A stretch of DNA of 64,000 nucleotides, taken from positions 1 through 64,000 of the forward strand of contig JBOGOC010000025.1 in NCBI GenBank assembly GCA_050747525.1, given 5' to 3'. Source of the stretch: JBOGOC01 sp050747525 (lineage in GTDB: Bacteria; Acidobacteriota; Polarisedimenticolia; JACPZX01; DASXTC01). Positions 18,149 to 25,717 of the stretch are shown in pieces (position 1 is the first letter of the stretch; the number at the start of each line of letters is the position of its first letter). Below the pieces are notes generated by a model. That model searched no databases, was not told the DNA's origin, and saw only the letters and a program-made list of their open reading frames with translations. A program made the translations under genes and the position numbers.

Positions 18149-18718
18149 ATGACCTCGACGCTGAGACGGATCGTCCGCGCCACCTGCCTCGCCGCCGCCC
18201 TGGCGGGAGCCCTTTCCGTGCCGCGCGCCGAAAGCGCCACCATGAGCGTGGACCGCGTCGCCGTGCTCGGCTTCCTGCGTGCGGCCACGCCCTACACCTT
18301 CGAGATGAAGACGGCCGGCATGACCCAGCGCCTCACCTTCCTGAACCCGCGCGAGCTGCGCTTCGAGCAGGGGAAGGCGCGCTTCAAGGTGGACGTGCGC
18401 GGCGAGCCCGTCCCCGTCAACGCCGTGCTGGAGCCCACCATGGCGCTGAGCTTCGATCACCAGAAAGGCGCCTTCGTGGCGCAGATCGAGTCCCTGCCGG
18501 TCACCATGCCCGGCATGGGGACGATGCGCCTGGACAGCTACATCGATCCGATCATCGTTCCCTCGATGTTCTCCAGCCCCTTCAACGAGAAGCTGCCCGA
18601 CCTCGTCGTGGACACCATCGTGCGCGACCTGAAGATCCTCGACGATCGCATCGAGGCCAAGGTGGACCTCATCTTCCGCAAGGCCGGCGACCCCCCGAGG
18701 CAGCAGGCGACGCGCTGA
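18149..18718 (+). CDS. Exported protein of unknown function
   Basis: Unrecognised 189-residue protein. ATG 18149 has AAAGGAGG about 5 bases upstream. The signal peptide (TSTLRRIVRATCLAAALAGAL) has a probable cut after PRAES. The mature part reads as alternating beta strands (PYTFEMKTAGMTQRLTFLNP, RFKVDVRGEPVPVNAVLEP), ending in an amphipathic segment DDRIEAKVDLIFRK. It could be a small lipid- or hydrophobic-ligand-binding fold. It lies 73 bases after the propeller lipoprotein on the same strand with no clear terminator between, so it may be the last gene of the B12 operon, but this is uncertain. Confidence 0.72.
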   Translation: MTSTLRRIVRATCLAAALAGALSVPRAESATMSVDRVAVLGFLRAATPYTFEMKTAGMTQRLTFLNPRELRFEQGKARFKVDVRGEPVPVNAVLEPTMALSFDHQKGAFVAQIESLPVTMPGMGTMRLDSYIDPIIVPSMFSSPFNEKLPDLVVDTIVRDLKILDDRIEAKVDLIFRKAGDPPRQQATR

Positions 18719-18784
18719 AGGCGCGATGGGCGGTTCAGCGGCTCCATACCCTCGGCCTGCTCGAGGCAATCCCATCGCCATCAG

Positions 18785-19504
18785 GTGACCTTCAACGTTG
18801 TTCCTGAATTGACCACCCTGCTCCGGGTGCTGGCCTTCCGGGCCGGCGGCGACGAGCTGCGCGGTCTCGGGCGACGCCACCTTGCCGTGGGGCTCCTTCT
18901 GACGTGGGTCGTCGGGATGGGACGCTGGTGGGAGGACCGAAGGCCAGCCTGCTCCAGCACCTCGGCGTGGGGTCGCTGGTCTACGTCCTCCTGCTCTCTC
19001 TTTTCCTGTGGCTGATGATGTGGCCCCTGACCGAGCGCACCTGGCCTATCTCGACGTCCTCACATTGGTGGCCCTCACGTCGCCCCCGGCACTTCTGTAC
19101 GCCATACCCGTGCGCGCCTGGTTCGAGCTGGCCGCCGCTCAGCAGATCCGTCTGTGGTTTCTGGCGGTCGTCGCTGCGTGGAGAGTGCTCATCTGGGCGA
19201 GGTATCTGCGCCAGGGCGTGGGCCTGCCCCGGCCCGTGACTGCGGTCATGACATTGTTTCCGCTTGCGCTGGGGTCGTGGTCGTCCTCACCCAGCTGAAC
19301 CTCGAGCGTGTGGTCTTCAATCTCATGGGAGGTGTTCGTCCCGGGGACGCCACGGTCAATGACGCCGCCTACCTGGCGCTGTTCCTGTTCACAGCCGTAT
19401 CCATGCTCTCGTTCATTCCGCTGTTGCCTGCCTACATCGTGCTGGCCCATCGCGGCCTGAGGAAGAGGTTCGCGGCGAGCCGCGCGAGCGATGAGATAGA
19501 ATGA
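18785..19504 (+). pseudogene. Yip1-like integral membrane protein gene disrupted by three single-base losses
   Basis: A single membrane-protein reading of about 239 residues can be followed only by changing frame three times. It starts at GTG 18785 (FNVVPELTTLLRVLAFRAGG). It shifts near 18937 (GAC-CG where GAC-CCG is expected), shifts again near 19028-19042 within WPLT..RAHLAYLDVL, and shifts a third time near 19268-19273 in a run of four G. It then ends normally (YIVLAHRGLRKRFAASR) at TGA 19504. Each lesion equals one missing base. The reassembled protein has about five membrane segments and resembles Yip1-like proteins. Three losses of the same kind point to decay or to base-deletion sequencing errors; neighbouring genes are intact. 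Its stop overlaps the next start as ATGA. Confidence 0.75.
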
Positions 19505-20034
19505 ACGTGCACTTCCCGCCCAGGACTCCGATCGCCATGAAGCACCGTCCACTTCCCAAGCCGGTCACTCCCATCGTGACGCCCCGGTTCAGGAAGCTCC
19601 TCCTCGAGTCGGGCGCGTACATCTGCGCGCGCCAGGAGGAGCTGGCCGATCGCTACGGTGTGGGGTCGTATCAGCGTTATGACTGGGACCAGGACGAGGG
19701 GACCATCGTGTTCTCCACCGACGGAGTGCCGCACCTGGTGGCCACGTTTCACTTCGTGGGCTCCGTGGCGACCAAGGCGAAGACGTGGTTGTGGTCCTGG
19801 GCGAACTGTTCCCTCTCCTGCAAGGTGAGCGACCGCCTGCGTGAGGTCAAGGCGTATGGCGAGCGGCACCACCTGGCCCCGCTCACCGAGCCGTACTGGT
19901 CGGCTGATGAGATGAACGGCTCGGAGATGACGGCCATATCCGCATACCTCCTGAAGGCTCAGGGTGCGTACCGGGTTGCTTTCGATCACGGGTTCCTGTA
20001 CATGATCCTCACCGATATCCGGAACCCCCCGTGA
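19501..20034 (+). CDS. DUF6882-like protein of unknown function
   Basis: A 177-residue soluble protein, function unknown. The core TWLWSWANCSLS followed by VKAYGERHHLAPLTEPYWSADE matches what I recall of the DUF6882 family. The C-terminal part (ISAYLLKAQGAYRVAFDHGFLYMIL) is also typical. ATG 19501 overlaps the stop of the frameshifted membrane gene (ATGA); a second ATG at 19537 would give a shorter protein that starts nearer the conserved part. No catalytic motif is apparent. Confidence 0.7.
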   Translation: MNVHFPPRTPIAMKHRPLPKPVTPIVTPRFRKLLLESGAYICARQEELADRYGVGSYQRYDWDQDEGTIVFSTDGVPHLVATFHFVGSVATKAKTWLWSWANCSLSCKVSDRLREVKAYGERHHLAPLTEPYWSADEMNGSEMTAISAYLLKAQGAYRVAFDHGFLYMILTDIRNPP

Positions 20035-20144
20035 CCACACGGCTTCCTGGGATGGGCAGAGTCGCTGTATGATCCGTCGCGAACTTCCCTCAGGAAGCAA
20101 CCCCAGGGAATCCGGCCCCGGCGAGCCGCGACAAGGAGCGCATC

Positions 20145-20861
20145 ATGGCTGAAAAGTCCATCGTTCTCGTTCATGGCGGTTTCGTGGACGGGTCCGGCTG
20201 GGAGGGCGTCTACAGGATCCTGAGCAAGGACGGCTTCCATGTCAGCATCGTTCAGAATTCGACGATATCGCTGGCTGACGATGTCGCCACCACCAGGCGG
20301 ACGGTCGCCGCGCAGAATGGCCCCGTGATCCTGGTCGGCCACTCCTACGGTGGAGCGGTGATCACGGAAGCCGGCAACGATCCCAAGGTTGCAGGGCTCG
20401 TCTACATCGCCGCCTTTGCCCCTGACAAGGGCGAGTCGGTGTCCACGCTCATCAAGGATCCGGCACCTGGGGCGCCCGTGCCACCGATACTGCCGCCGCA
20501 GGACGGCTATCTGTTCCTCGACAGGGCGAAGTTCCCCGCCTCGTTCGCGGCCGACGTTGACCCCGCAAGAGCGGCCTTCATGGCCGACTCCCAGGTCCCG
20601 TGGGGCGTGGGCGCGCTCGCCGGCACGATCACCGAACCGGCGTGGAGGACCAGGCCGAGCTGGTACCTGGTCACCACCGACGACAGGATGATCCCGCCGG
20701 CGGCTCAGCGTCTCATGTCCAAACGCGCGGGTTCGACGATCGTCGAGGTGGCCGCCAGCCACGCGGTCTATGTATCCCGGCCGGATGCGGTGGCCGCGCT
20801 CATCGAGAAGGCGGCCAAGGAAACCAAGGCTTCGGCGAGCGCCGTGAGGCAGGGTAACTAA
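20145..20861 (+). CDS. Alpha/beta hydrolase
   Basis: Cytoplasmic alpha/beta-hydrolase-fold protein of 238 residues. The oxyanion segment is LVHGGFVDGSGW (residues 8-19) and the nucleophile elbow is VGHSYGGAV (Ser about residue 68). The acid is probably in VTTDDRMIPP, and the catalytic His is probably in VAASHAVYVSRP. The compact form without a large lid resembles the esterase/salicylate-esterase-like group often annotated near aromatic metabolism. The ribosome site AAGGAG lies 7 bases before ATG. It stands alone between intergenic gaps of 110 and 66 bases. Substrate unknown. Confidence 0.88.
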   Translation: MAEKSIVLVHGGFVDGSGWEGVYRILSKDGFHVSIVQNSTISLADDVATTRRTVAAQNGPVILVGHSYGGAVITEAGNDPKVAGLVYIAAFAPDKGESVSTLIKDPAPGAPVPPILPPQDGYLFLDRAKFPASFAADVDPARAAFMADSQVPWGVGALAGTITEPAWRTRPSWYLVTTDDRMIPPAAQRLMSKRAGSTIVEVAASHAVYVSRPDAVAALIEKAAKETKASASAVRQGN

Positions 20862-20927
20862 CGAAGTTCCTCCCGCTGTCGAATTCAGGCCCCGCCAGAC
20901 GACTGATCCATGAAGGAGGAGGAACTC

Positions 20928-21308
20928 ATGAAATTCATTTGCCTGGGATATGCCGAAGAGAAGAAGTGGGAGACCATGCCCCAGGGTGAGCGGGACGCCC
21001 TTGTGGCGGAGTGCCTGGCCTACGATGCCATCCTCAGAAAGGACGGCCATTTCGCCGGCGGGGAAGCGCTCCAGAGCGCCCGGAATGCCCGGACCCTGCG
21101 TTGGCAGAACGGCAAGGTGATCGTCACCGACGGGCCGTATGCCGAGACGAAGGAGCAGATCGGAGGCATCCTGGTTCTGGAGGCCCGGGACCTGGACCAC
21201 GCCGTCGAGCTGATGTCTAGACATCCCGGCGTCCGCCTGGGCGGGCCCTTCGAGATCAGGCCGTCAGACGAAGAGTTCACGGCCCTCGTCAACACCCCCG
21301 GTCCGTGA
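20928..21308 (+). CDS. YCII-related (DGPF) domain protein
   Basis: A 126-residue protein of the YCII/DGPF superfamily, a dimeric alpha/beta-barrel (ferredoxin-like) fold. The signature VTDGPYAETKEQIGG is at about residues 67-81, with GG(I/F) and RHPG in the usual places. ATG 20928 is chosen because AAGGAGGAGG lies just upstream; a longer in-frame start at 20910 would begin inside that ribosome site. Members are often paired with ECF sigma factors, but none is encoded here. Function unknown. Confidence 0.88.
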   Translation: MKFICLGYAEEKKWETMPQGERDALVAECLAYDAILRKDGHFAGGEALQSARNARTLRWQNGKVIVTDGPYAETKEQIGGILVLEARDLDHAVELMSRHPGVRLGGPFEIRPSDEEFTALVNTPGP

Positions 21309-21394
21309 AAGGAGATATTGGCCCCATCGAAGCGATCGACGGGACTCCGGTGGTCGACATCAAGCCGGTCGTCGACGAGGCGGAGGATTTCTAG
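21305..21394 (+). pseudogene. 3-prime remnant of a TrmO/TsaA-like tRNA methyltransferase gene
   Basis: In the frame that starts GTG 21305 the reading KGDIGPIEAIDGTPVVDIKP continues to TAG 21394. The block ..DAxDGTPVxDIKP.. is the C-terminal signature of TrmO (YaeB/TsaA, tRNA t6A37 N6-methyltransferase family), followed by a short acidic tail. Only about 29 codons remain. The rest of the gene is absent and the YCII gene ends at its 5-prime edge. It looks like a deletion or recombination scar. The final CTAG is shared with the stop of the convergent nucleotidyltransferase gene. Confidence 0.6.
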
Positions 21395-21930
21395 ACACGG
21401 CTTCCAAGAACCTGCCGGAACTCCGAGAAACCAGCCGAGGCGCCTTCTCTCGAGCTCCACTCGCGAATGGTGCGGAGGTTGACCTTGTGAAACCGAGCTA
21501 TCTTCACGGCCGACTCCAGGCTCTGCCGGTCGTTCCAATGGTAGAAAGCGGCGAGCCGATCGCGGCAGGAATCGGTTGGAGAGAGGAGCTTGACCCTGAC
21601 TTTTCCGATCGCGTAGTCCACGGGCCGGATGGTGATGTCAGCGCCCAGGCCAAGGGGGCCCGGGGGGAACACCACGAAGAACTGAGCCTCGGGATGCTCA
21701 TAGCGACCGGTGCGCCGCCGGAAGTCGACCGTCCTCATGGCGGCGTCCAGCTGGCGCTGGGTCGCGGCCGACTGAAGGACGAAGTCGAGATCAGAGGACT
21801 GGTACTCCCCCTGGGTGTGGAGCGCCGCGCAGGCTCCACCCGTCAGAACCGCCTTGACCCCTGCGGCCGCAAGGGCCTGAGCGACCTCGGCGGCCACATC
21901 CGCAAGACTCGAGCGGCGTGTGATCCTCAC
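21391..21930 (-). CDS. Nucleotidyltransferase-fold protein (DUF6036/AbiEii-like), possible toxin
   Basis: A 179-residue protein with a minimal nucleotidyltransferase fold: TGGACAALHTQGEYQSSDLD holds the GG pair and the DxD metal ligands, and a third acid may be in GADITIRPVD. The C-terminal block DSCRDRLAAFYHWNDRQSLE is typical of DUF6036/AbiEii-type proteins. The start is GTG 21930, which overlaps the stop of the winged-helix gene (GTGA); longer readings run through that gene in the wrong frame. Pairs of a winged-helix protein with such an enzyme often act as toxin-antitoxin or abortive-infection modules. Toxicity is inference here. Confidence 0.8.
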   Translation of the reverse strand: MRITRRSSLADVAAEVAQALAAAGVKAVLTGGACAALHTQGEYQSSDLDFVLQSAATQRQLDAAMRTVDFRRRTGRYEHPEAQFFVVFPPGPLGLGADITIRPVDYAIGKVRVKLLSPTDSCRDRLAAFYHWNDRQSLESAVKIARFHKVNLRTIREWSSREGASAGFSEFRQVLGSRV

Positions 21931-22262
21931 AGCGGCTTGCCTGTTCGCCGTGGTCGCTTCCGCAGCGTGCCGACCCGCTCGAGCAGCTCCTCTTCCGGTT
22001 CGGCGAGACGTCGAAGGTATTCGCGCAGTTCCCGGCGCGCGAAGTATTGCGGATTCAACCGATACAGTCTCGTTCTTCCCGCTGACCGCCCGGCCACGAG
22101 CCCATCGACATCCAGCCCGCGAAGCGCCTGCTGAACGCCGAACAGGGGCACCTGCAGGACGCGGGACAGCTCCCTGGGAAAGCTCTCCTCGAGCAGGCTG
22201 AGAGCCAGGAGCACGAGGGTCCGGCTCCGCCCACCGAAAGGTGATGAGCGAGTGACCAACAT
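21927..22262 (-). CDS. Winged-helix transcriptional regulator, putative antitoxin/autorepressor
   Basis: A 111-residue ArsR/MarR-like winged-helix protein. The DNA-binding region is about residues 15-75 (LALSLLEESFPRELSRVLQVP, then the recognition helix VPLFGVQQALRGLDVDGLV and wing RSAGRTRLYRLNP). It is followed by a charged helix (FARRELREYLRRLAEPEEELL). It precedes and overlaps the nucleotidyltransferase gene. The start ATG at 22262 lies inside a palindrome and only about 8 bases after the minus-10 region, with no ribosome site, so the mRNA may be leaderless. Autoregulation is strongly suggested by the tandem operator over its own promoter. Confidence 0.83.
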   Translation of the reverse strand: MLVTRSSPFGGRSRTLVLLALSLLEESFPRELSRVLQVPLFGVQQALRGLDVDGLVAGRSAGRTRLYRLNPQYFARRELREYLRRLAEPEEELLERVGTLRKRPRRTGKPL

Positions 22263-22299
22263 AGTTGGTCATATGACCATCTTTAGTGGTCAGTGTCAA
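22254..22299 (-). promoter_or_regulatory. Tandem operator GACCA-N7-TGGTC overlapping a promoter
   Basis: Two identical-architecture inverted repeats lie at 22254-22270 and 22275-22291: GACCA, seven bases, TGGTC. Their centres are 21 bases apart, two helical turns. Between them the sequence reads as the perfect 14-base palindrome TGGTCATATGACCA (22266-22279). On the minus strand, TTGACA (22299-22294) and TCATAT (22276-22271) form a promoter with a 17-base spacer, so the sites cover the minus-10, the spacer and the start codon. This is what an autorepressor operator should look like. Confidence 0.75.
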
Positions 22300-22359
22300 G
22301 GCGCAGGGAATGCGGCAGCATGATGCTAGACTCGGCCCATCCGGGTGAAGAGGTCCGCG

Positions 22360-22758
22360 ATGAATGACCAGGTCATCACCTCCACGCTGACGCCGTCGCT
22401 CGTCTATGACGACGCGCGTCGCGCTCTGCGGTGGCTCACGGACGTGCTGGGATTCCAGGTAGGGTCCGTGTACGAGCTACCGGACGGAGGCGTCGCCCAC
22501 GCGGAGCTGGCGTGGCGGACTGGCATCGTGTTCCTGTCGGGACGGCCGCCCGAAGACAACCCGTGGTCGAAGGCGGGTCCGGCTTCCATCGCGGTTGATC
22601 GTCACTACGAGCGCGCGGTGGCGGCCGGCGCCGACATCATCAGGCCTGTTCATGACGCCCGGACGCCGGCGTTCCCCGACGGGAGTCATCAGTTCGACGT
22701 GCGCGACCCCGAGGGGAACCTGTGGACGATCGGCACTTACAGGCCTCGCATCCCATGA
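22360..22758 (+). CDS. VOC-superfamily (glyoxalase/bleomycin-resistance fold) protein
   Basis: A 132-residue vicinal-oxygen-chelate fold protein. The two beta-alpha-beta-beta-beta units are visible: TPSLVYDDARRALRWLTDVLGF in the first and SIAVDRHYERAVAAGADI ... FDVRDPEGNLWTIGTY in the second. ATG 22360 with GAAGAGG upstream is preferred over GTG 22345. Its stop overlaps the next gene (ATGA), and it opens a run of eight closely spaced genes. Substrate unknown; metal ligands are not obvious, as in many antibiotic-binding relatives. Confidence 0.87.
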   Translation: MNDQVITSTLTPSLVYDDARRALRWLTDVLGFQVGSVYELPDGGVAHAELAWRTGIVFLSGRPPEDNPWSKAGPASIAVDRHYERAVAAGADIIRPVHDARTPAFPDGSHQFDVRDPEGNLWTIGTYRPRIP

Positions 22759-23180
22759 AGCACCAGCTGTCGGCCGAGGACCGGAGCTTTCGCGCTGACT
22801 TCGAAGCGTGCGCGGTCAGCCCCGACACGTTCGGTCACCGCGCGCACGTCCGGCTGGCCTACACTTACCTGGCTGAGAACGACGCCGACACGGCGACGAC
22901 GCTGATGCGCACCGCGTTGCTGGCCTTCCTCCGTCACCACGGCATCGACATGACGAAGTATCACGAGACGATGACCCGGGCCTGGATTCTGGCGGTGCGG
23001 CATTTCATGGAGATCTCTTCTTCTTCATCGTCGGCCGATGCCTTCATCGCGGGCAACCCCATCCTGCTCGACGGCAGGATCATGCTGACGCACTACTCGG
23101 CGGATCTGCTTTTCTCGCAGGAAGCCAGGGCCCGGTTCGTGGAGCCGGACGTGGATCCGATACCACGGCACGAGCCCTGA
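22755..23180 (+). CDS. Conserved hypothetical protein with FGHRAHVRLA motif
   Basis: A 141-residue, mainly alpha-helical soluble protein. The conserved-looking block is FGHRAHVRLAYTYL (about residues 26-39), and HHGIDMTKYHETMTRAWI follows. The three His-rich helices could bind a metal or a small molecule, but I cannot name the family. A six-serine run occurs near residue 93. It overlaps the VOC gene by ATGA and precedes the FAD monooxygenase by 17 bases, so it is probably coexpressed with both. Confidence 0.78.
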   Translation: MKHQLSAEDRSFRADFEACAVSPDTFGHRAHVRLAYTYLAENDADTATTLMRTALLAFLRHHGIDMTKYHETMTRAWILAVRHFMEISSSSSSADAFIAGNPILLDGRIMLTHYSADLLFSQEARARFVEPDVDPIPRHEP

Positions 23181-23197
23181 GCGTCCAAGGAGGCTCC

Positions 23198-24760
23198 TTG
23201 GACACCGACGTGCTGGTCGTGGGAGCCGGCCCCACCGGCCTCATGCTCGCCAACCAGCTCGGCCGTCGAGGCGTGCGCACTACGATCATCGACCGGCATG
23301 CCGGCCCGTCGCTCGAGACCAGGGCGCTCGGCGTGCAGGCGCGTACGCTGGAGATCTACGCAAGCCTCGGGGTCGCCGAGCGAGCCATCGAGCTCGGAAA
23401 GCGGGGCACGGGTGCCAACATCTGGGCGGAGGGCCGGTGGATGGCGCGCGTCCCGCTCGGAGAAGCGGGCCGGAGCGTGACACCGTATCCGTTCATCCTC
23501 ATCCTGGGCCAGGACGACAACGAGCGGATCATGGGCGACAGGCTTCGTGACTGGGGTATCGAAGTGCAGTGGAATACCGAGCTGGTGGGACTCCAGCAGG
23601 AAGCGGGCCATGTGGCCGCCACCGTCAAGCTCCCCGATGGCGCGACACGGAGGGTCATCGCCCCCTGGGTGGCCGGATGCGACGGGGCGCACAGCGCCGT
23701 GCGCGAGCTGAGCGGCATCACCTTCCCGGGCGCGCCCTACGAGCATGTGTTCTTCGTGGCCGATACGGAGGTGACGGGAAAGATGGTCCCTGACGAGGTG
23801 AACGCCTACCTGTGGCGCACCGGCTTCCATCTGTTCTTCCCGATGCGGGGCAAGGATCACTGGCGCATCGTGGGTATCCTTCCTCCGGGCCTCCGGGAGA
23901 AAGACGATGTGGGGTTCGACGACGTGATCCCGTCCCTGCGCGATGAAGCGGGAGCAGGCCTGTCCTTCAAGGCGTGCTCGTGGTTTTCCACCTACCGCAT
24001 CCATCACCGCAGCGCCTCGCGCTTCCGCGACCGGCGCTGCTTCCTGCTCGGCGACGCGGCCCACATCCATAGCCCGGTCGGCGCCCAGGGCATGAACACC
24101 GGCCTGCAGGATGCCTGCAACCTGGGATGGAAGCTCGCGCTCGTCGTCCTGGCCCGGGCAGGCCCATCGCTGCTCGACACGTACGAGCAGGAGCGCGTGC
24201 CGATCGCTCGGCGGCTGCTGAACACCACCGACCGGGCTTTCAGGATCATCGTGTCCGACAGCCGGCCGGCCGGGTTGTTGCGCACCAAGGTCCTGGCCAG
24301 GATCGTGGGGTTCGCCCTGCGTCTCCAGGCGATTCAGGGCTTCGCTTTTCGCGTCGTATCCCAGACCGGAATCAGGTACCCCGCCAGCCCGCTGTCGAAA
24401 TCCCTGGATGGCCTGCCCCGGGACGCGCCCCGCGGTGGAGATCGTTTCCCCTGGCTGCGCCTGCAGCTTCGGACGAACGGCCCGGTCGAGGATCTGTTCC
24501 AGGCATTCGACGACACGCGTTTCAACATGATCGTGGTCGGCCAGCCCTCGCCTCCCGACGCGCAGTGGGGCCTTGGAGACCTCCTGCGCGTCCACGTGAT
24601 CCCGCCAGGCGCCGTCAATGACGCCGCGCTGGCGCGCACAGGGATTCCGATCCCCTCGTTCTACCTGGTGCGCCCCGACGGCTATGTCGGGCTCTGCGGG
24701 CTTCGGCCAGATCCCGCCGTCGTGTCGCGATACGTCCATGAGGTCCTGGGCCTCTCATGA
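23198..24760 (+). CDS. FAD-dependent aromatic-ring monooxygenase (PheA/TfdB family)
   Basis: A 520-residue class A flavoprotein hydroxylase. FAD motifs are complete: GxGxxG in DVLVVGAGPTGLMLANQL, the DG motif in GCDGAHSAVR (about residue 162) and the GD motif in FLLGDAAHIHSPVGAQG (about residue 285). The C-terminal 120 residues fit the thioredoxin-like domain of the phenol hydroxylase/MhpA type (VHVIPPGAVNDAALARTGIP). Start is TTG 23198 with AAGGAGG just upstream. NAD(P)H would be the electron donor. Neighbouring VOC proteins and hydrolases suggest catabolism or modification of an aromatic compound, but no ring-cleavage dioxygenase of clear type is present. Confidence 0.92.
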   Translation: MDTDVLVVGAGPTGLMLANQLGRRGVRTTIIDRHAGPSLETRALGVQARTLEIYASLGVAERAIELGKRGTGANIWAEGRWMARVPLGEAGRSVTPYPFILILGQDDNERIMGDRLRDWGIEVQWNTELVGLQQEAGHVAATVKLPDGATRRVIAPWVAGCDGAHSAVRELSGITFPGAPYEHVFFVADTEVTGKMVPDEVNAYLWRTGFHLFFPMRGKDHWRIVGILPPGLREKDDVGFDDVIPSLRDEAGAGLSFKACSWFSTYRIHHRSASRFRDRRCFLLGDAAHIHSPVGAQGMNTGLQDACNLGWKLALVVLARAGPSLLDTYEQERVPIARRLLNTTDRAFRIIVSDSRPAGLLRTKVLARIVGFALRLQAIQGFAFRVVSQTGIRYPASPLSKSLDGLPRDAPRGGDRFPWLRLQLRTNGPVEDLFQAFDDTRFNMIVVGQPSPPDAQWGLGDLLRVHVIPPGAVNDAALARTGIPIPSFYLVRPDGYVGLCGLRPDPAVVSRYVHEVLGLS

Positions 24761-25713
24761 AGGTCGTCATCCCCGGCGGAAGCGGTCAAGTCGGGACGGT
24801 CCTTGCGCGCGCCTTTCAGGCCGACGGGCACGAGGTGGTCGTCCTGAGCCGCGCACCGGCCGCGGCGCCCTGGAGCGTGGTCGCATGGGACGCCGTCACG
24901 ATGGGCCCGTGGAGCGGGGAGATTGACGGCGCGGACGTCGTGGTCAACCTGACGGGGCGGAGCGTCAACTGCCGCTACACGCCGCGCAACCGCGAGGCCA
25001 TCACGCAGTCCCGCGTGCGAAGCACACGCATCATCGGCCAGGCCATCGCCGCTGCGAAACGGCCACCGGCCGTCTGGCTCCAGGCCAGCACGGCCACCAT
25101 CTACGCGCACCGTTACGACACGCCCAACGACGAGGAGGCCGGAATTCTCGGGGGAAGCGAGCCGGGAGCTCCCGACACCTGGCGCTTCAGCATCGAGGTG
25201 GCCACCGCATGGGAGCGCGAGCTCGACGACGCCCGTGTCCCCCGCACCCGCAAGGTGAAGCTGCGCTCCGCCATGACCATGAGCCCCGACCCGGACGGCA
25301 TCTTTGATACATTGCTGGCTCTCGTGCGGCGTGGGCTGGGCGGCCGGTCAGGCGATGGACGTCAGTACGTGTCCTGGGTCCATGACGCCGACTTCGTCCG
25401 GGCCATCCACTGGCTGATCCGGCACGACGACGTGGACGGGCCCGTCAACATCGCGGCGCCGAATCCCCTTCCCAACGCCGCTTTCATGCGCGCGTTGCGC
25501 GAGGCCTGGGGAATCCCGTTCGGACTGCCTGCCTCCCGGTGGATGCTCGAGATGGGAGCGGTCTTCATGCGCACGGAGACGGAGCTGATCCTCAAGAGCC
25601 GCCGCGTCGTGCCGGGTCGTCTCGCCCGGGCCGGCTTCACGTTCCAGTTCCCCCAGTGGCCGGAGGCGGCACGGGACCTGTGCCGTCGATGGCGTGAACA
25701 GAAAGGTGCATGA
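24757..25713 (+). CDS. NAD(P)-dependent epimerase, TIGR01777 (DUF1731) family
   Basis: A 318-residue extended short-chain dehydrogenase-like protein. The dinucleotide motif GGSGQVGTVLARAF is at residues 7-20 and VNLTGRSVNCRYT is the family block. STATIYAHR stands where the catalytic Ser/Tyr region is expected, so the classic YxxxK is not intact, as in other TIGR01777 members. The C-terminal DUF1731-like part (LPASRWMLEMGAVFMRTETELILKSRRVVPGRL) is clear. It overlaps the monooxygenase stop by ATGA. Function in the family is unsettled; SulA/YfcH-type names are used. Confidence 0.9.
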   Translation: MKVVIPGGSGQVGTVLARAFQADGHEVVVLSRAPAAAPWSVVAWDAVTMGPWSGEIDGADVVVNLTGRSVNCRYTPRNREAITQSRVRSTRIIGQAIAAAKRPPAVWLQASTATIYAHRYDTPNDEEAGILGGSEPGAPDTWRFSIEVATAWERELDDARVPRTRKVKLRSAMTMSPDPDGIFDTLLALVRRGLGGRSGDGRQYVSWVHDADFVRAIHWLIRHDDVDGPVNIAAPNPLPNAAFMRALREAWGIPFGLPASRWMLEMGAVFMRTETELILKSRRVVPGRLARAGFTFQFPQWPEAARDLCRRWREQKGA

Positions 25714-25717
25714 AACC

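Noticed and set aside
18723..18778. Inverted repeat GCGATGGG / CCCATCGC as a terminator after 18718
   Set aside because: The arms are 8 bases but the loop is 40 bases and there is no T run.
18785..19504. Programmed ribosomal frameshifting in the membrane-protein gene
   Set aside because: Three shifts in one gene, none at a clear slippery heptamer with a downstream stem, are better explained by decay or sequence error.
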